From: Amaurobius ferox
Taxonomy: Eukaryota; Arthropoda; Arachnida; Araneae; Amaurobiidae
Length of the DNA: 64,000 bases
Direction of reading: 5' to 3'
Assembly (NCBI GenBank): GCA_951213105.1
Contig: OX578149.1
Coordinates: forward strand, 2,128,501-2,192,500
Under the pieces are notes generated by a model. The model was not told where the DNA came from. It did no database searches and was given only the letters and a program-made list of their open reading frames with translations. Shown in pieces: positions 53,301 to 59,300 of the stretch; the first letter of the stretch is position 1, and each line of letters opens with the position of its first letter. Both the position numbers and the translations under genes were made by a program.

Positions 53301-56300
53301 TTCCATTTTTCTCTTATTATTTCCATTAATTTCATAATGTTTCAACCACATGGTTGCATCCTAATGTGAAACACATTTAGAACCTCTGCGGATGCAAAGA
53401 TAGCATCTATAGAGGTTCTATTCAAATTGACATATTTTCTTCACTTAATATTTCTCCACTTTTACCATTTCTTTGACGTACGTGCTTAGATTATATGTAT
53501 CCCTCTTGTAAACTATTCATTGAATTCGCATGTTTTATTACTTTTAATATAAAATTACTCTTATTATTATTATTATTTAGTACACCTATTACAATAATTA
53601 ATTATTAGTGCAAAATATTTAGTACAATAATTAATATTATTTAGTACACCTTTTAGTATAAAATTAAGATCCATTTCAGTTCTCTGGTATCCATGTTTTT
53701 CTTTTATTAGATATTGTATTTCAAATCCTCTTTGACGGATATCATTTAATGTTATTGAACTACGGTATATCATTTACTTCATTTCTATATATTAGCTTCC
53801 TTATATTTTACTATATATATAGTATCAATAATACATATTTTATTTCATCTTCACAATAATATGAATTCTCATATTTTGTAGAAATTTATGACATTTATTT
53901 TGACAGAAATGCACTCGGGTACAATTAGTTCCTAAATTCTGGAGTGAGACACGCGTGAAGAAATAAAATTGCAAATTTTCGAAAAAATGTTCGTTCCCTA
54001 TATGAAATCCCTCCTTTCTTCTTTATTAAATCAAACTCCAATTGTAGAAAAGGATCACGAGATCTCAATGGAAATGTGTTCAAATGCAGTATAAAAGCCC
54101 TTTTCTGAATATTCCCCTTCCGAAAGCAGTGCATCTCTATGAAATGATAAGAGTACTGACATCGTCTCTAGATTGAGTATCTAGATCTAGGTATTGAGTA
54201 TCTATTTAGTTTTCAAATCCTGGCCGATTTCTTACTTCAGCCCCAGACTTCATAGATCCAACGGTGCTGTAGAAAAGCGAGACCGCGGAAATAGCTGAAA
54301 CACCCATTTAAAAGAAAAGTACGCAAAATGTGCTAAACGCACGATTAACACATTTCCATTTTAAATAACGCACTTTACAGACATTTCATGAGATCGATAG
54401 GCTTATTATTGTTACAGACCAAAAAAGCCTACATTGGCTCCATTATTTCGAGAGAGAGATCGCGTTTCCCATGGAAAAGTAAAATTTCAAATATCTCAAG
54501 GTCCATTTATTTTTGTTAAAAGTACTCGCAAAGCACTCATGGATCTATAGATTCTAATATTTAAAATTTTCACGATTTTATCAATTTTAGAAAAAAAAAT
54601 CAATATCTCAAGAATGACGCAGAATATCGTCTTGTATGTTGTTATACTCACTTTGAAATAAAAATAATATATAAAATAGCTACTTGCATAACCCATTTTA
54701 AAATAATTTTGTTTTCGAAAAATGGAAAGCTTTTGATTGGAAAATGGGTGATTCGATTGGCTTCGAGAAATGTCTAATATTTCGAGAATGGCTCGGAGTC
54801 GCTTCTCGATAAGGGCTTCCAAATATTCACTCATTGAATAATAGGGAATTTATTTCATTGTTTATAAACCTGAGGTCTAAATAACTTTTTATTTATTATT
54901 TCCCTCAGTTTTTATTCTAATTTATGTTAACTTAAACTAACGGTCCTAACGGATTCAGTTGTTAGACGAATCACCGATCCAATCAGCATTGTCTGCGTTC
55001 CTACGGGAGAATAGGACTCGGAGTGTATTAATTGAGCGCTGGGATAGAAAGAGGCCTTCTTGACGAGTGGCTATTAGAGTAGAGCGTTCTTGCAAAGATG
55101 TAGAATTCTAGTGAAAGAGTGGAAGGAAAACCCAGTGAATAGAAAAATGACTAGGAAAAGTCTAGTATTCGGGGTTTGGTCGCAATAAGAAGCGAGATAA
55201 AAGAAGGTCAGTGGTAAGCATAAAAGCTTCAGGATCATTGCCATTTAAGAGTATCGCCAGGCCAGTTAGTGATGGTAACGTGCGTAGTAGTAATGCATTC
55301 TGGGCGGGTGCAATAATCATGACTGTATGTCGTCATTTGCTTTAAACAGCCAGCGTCTGTTATTCTTGTCAAGTGCACAATCCATTTAGTTTGATTGAGT
55401 CAGTGATCGAAAGGCCTCCCAAGTTTGAGTTAAGTCACATTAGTGGCAGAGATGACTGAGGATCTGTAATCCCGCAACATAATCGCCGTAGAATAAAGTA
55501 ATGAGAAAGAGCCTAAGAAGGCAGTTACTTTACAACCTTCCCTTTTCGATCCAAAACAGGGCCATTCCATCCTAAACAAAATAGGAGGTGAAACGACTTA
55601 AGCACGATGACTATAAAAACGTGTTCAAAAACGTGTTCAAAAGTGCTCCACTAAAAAAGGATAGAAAAAAGTGTCATTCCATTATAATTAAAAGCATTGT
55701 ACAATAGTCTCGAAACAGTTCTTAAGAAGCTAAAGGACCTCCCTATAACCTGATGGATGAGGGACTCTGTAAAAGCTGTACACATCTAGAAAAAGAATAA
55801 ATCTCTATATTGAACGTAAAATAGGGGATATTTGGAAAAAAGAAAAATCATAGTTCCACGTGCCAACTGAAAAGACCTTCCAAAAGTGACGAGATGAGCG
55901 AGATTAAATATTAACAGTACTAAAATGGCAAATGGCAAAAATATTCTTCAGGCGCGAGCAACTCAATATGTTTAAAAGATTTCTCTTAAAGAAAGTCTCT
56001 CTTGAGGTTCAGCAGTTTTTTAAATAAAAATTAAAATAGTTGCATCCATATTATATGAAGAGATCACGTGATCCACTTCAAAATAAAATAGGGCATCCAT
56101 CTTGTGTCTAAATCGTGATTCTTAAAGTTCTTTTTAATTTATATTGAGTGTTGTATGCGTCCTAAAACCGCTTTAGTTTTTATTTTTGTCTGTGCATCTA
56201 TACAAGGTGTCCCAAAAAGATTGAAACGCACTTTAATTCTTTACCTGTTGGAAATAAGTGGGCAATGTAAATTGCAAAAATGTTGAAAGTAAGGTAGGAA

Positions 56301-59300
56301 ATAAGACTACGTTCATGAAATAGTCCTCCCATTCATTTTCAAAAAGTGACACTTTTTAAATATTTATACGACCTCCTTAGAAAAATTGGGTCAATCAGAA
56401 TTTTTTCTATTTTTAGTGCAACAAGATCATTAAAAAACCCGCATAACCGTATCTTTAAAATCAACTGAATTATGATCAAGGAAATAATCTGACTTATGTC
56501 ACTTTTCCGTACCATGTGAAAGGCTGTTTCATCCGTGAAAATAGAGACCATAAACAAACTGACGATGGAAATTGTTGAGATAAAAAAAAAGTACTTAATT
56601 ATTGAAGAAGTACTTAGTTATTGAAAAGTACTTAAGAATACGTGATTGCATCGTGAGCTTTCGCGGAATTCGCAAAAATGTCTCCTATGTATTATCATCC
56701 AATTTTATCTTTTTTGTGATATGTCACACATTTACATTTCTAATTGGATATAGGGTCCCCATTCACAATGTTCAATTTCCAATTAAATATAACTCGCTCC
56801 ATTTTAAAGATACAGATATGTGGGTTTTTTTAATGATCTCTTTGCATTAAAAATAAAAAATTTCTGATTGACCAAATATCTGTATAGGCAGGTCCAAAAT
56901 TTATGATTTCGTGTAAAAATAAACGTTGACAAAGGGTGTTCATCCACCAAAAGTTCTTCGACCCCAAACCGTGGTACTACTTTGAGAGCTATGTGGCGAA
57001 TGATAGGAAAAGCTTCCTGATGGCGTTGTTGAAAGCGCCGCCATACGAGAGTAAGGTCATATGGCATGCTAAAACATAATCGTGATTCATCCGTGAACAG
57101 AATGTTTCGCTAATTCTGTAGACCACTTCTGTCGACACCACTGGAGGCGACCTAACCGGTGAAGACGTTGAAACGGTAGGTGTCGAAAAGGTCGTCTACC
57201 TCGGAGTCCTGCGTCATACAAACAATTTTGAATTATTTGCGTCAAAACCACGTTACCGGTAATGTAGGATAAATGTCGTTGTAACACGGTTGCTGTGGTA
57301 AACGGCTCCTGCGCAACGCTTCTCAGAAATATACGATCTTCACGTGGTGTGGTACAAAGATCCACTACCTGTTCTTCGTGTCGTTTCGTTGTCTCTCACG
57401 AACTGTAACACACACCGTTGAACTGTACTCACATCACGGGGGTAGATTTTTTCCTTTATCACAGATTTTTTCCTCTATCATAATTCAGTTGACTTTAAAG
57501 ATAGAGATATGCGGTTTCTTTAATGATCTTGTTGCATTAAAAATAAAAATTTTCTGATTGACCGAATGTGTCTAAGGGGGGCGTATAAAAATTTAAAAAG
57601 TGTAACTTTTTGAAAATGAATGGGAGGATTATTTCCTACCTTACTTTCAACATTTGCAATTTACATTGCCGACTTATCTCCAACAGGTAAAGAATTAAAG
57701 CGCGTTTCAATCTTTTTGGGACACCCTGTATAATGCACTAACGTAATTACAATAGTTTTTAGTTTAAATGATCATCCAAATTTGATTATTTCTACAACGA
57801 AGCCTAATTTTCACGTATGGATAATGTAAACTCTAAACAAAATTATTGAGCTCTGGAGTCTGCAATACAGCTGATATGAATGAAACATTCATTGATTTTA
57901 CATAGAGAAGGCAGACGATTCTATAGTATTGATATTTTTGATGAAGTTTTAAGTATGGAGTTTGAAAGTACTTTATTTGCATGGTTTTAATTTTTTAAGT
58001 AAAATAAATGATTGTAGTATTGTGATAATTTTAAAAATATCACCGCTGAATGAAAGGAATGGAAAAAAGTTTATGAATGAAATATTCCCAGCTTTTATAT
58101 CGAGTCAGGCGATTTATATTTCGATGACGTTATTTGAATAAAGTTCATTTGTTTTCAATGAAGTTTTCAAATATAATAAATGATTGCATTACTGTGATAG
58201 TTTTAAAGACATCGCCGTTGAATGTATCGCATTTTAGAGATGTTTAAATAAGTTGTAAAGTGTTTCATAATCAATGCTTTATGCATGATTGATCTTTTCT
58301 GTTTCAGGATGCGATGTAGTTTCACTAAAGAGTGCGTTTTAGAAGCTTTTGTAGTATAGGAATGATGCCCGGTGGTAACAGATCTAAATTGAGTCGGGTC
58401 CTTGTGAAATTCGGGAATAATAAGCAGCTATAGAATATTTAAGTTATCGAAATATTGTTTATATTTGGATATAAGTTTCCTTTTTCAAATCATGTATGGC
58501 AGGTATGTTGATTATGATTAAGATTGGACACTGTATATATTCTTGAAGGCAATTATAAAGTAATAAACTTAATTGAGTTCAAAACAAAACTGGACCGAAA
58601 CTGGGTCTACTGAAGTACGAACAGTTGTGCTATCAGCTACACTATTCGGGCCGTTTAAAAAGAATGACTCGAATTACGTTACATAATGTTAATCAGCAGC
58701 ATTAAAATGCATTTGAATATATTTTAATAATAAACAACATTTTCTTATTTCAAAGTACATTTTTAAAGGATAGATGCAAATTAAAATAGTTTACTTTACT
58801 TTATATTAAGAAATTTTATAAATTAAATGTTTCTTCAAGATCTTACAAATGTCATTTTTACTCGTGAATGTATCGCATATGATTGCATATGGAAAGCGAT
58901 TCTTAGCATTTATTTCATTTTATGGCATATTTATAGCATATTTATTCAAAAAATGTATAATATCTCGACAACGGTTTCCATCCACATTTATGTGAGCGTC
59001 CCTTTTTCATGATACATTACGTATAAAATAAATGGTTTTTTTAATGTTCGGATTTTGTAGGATTTAAAATAAAAACATTCAAAAATTGGGAGAGATGGGA
59101 ATTTTGAATGTTCGACAACTTTCTCAATCATAAGTTTCAAGTATTCACAAATTATGACCCAATTTCATTCAGCTGGCTCACTTCGTTCTTGAGACATTGA
59201 GACCCTACTAAAATGCACATCGCTTCAAAAACGTTTGATTCACATTCAGGGATACTCAAAACGTGTCAATCCGACTCAAACTGGATTTTGAATTTTCGAT

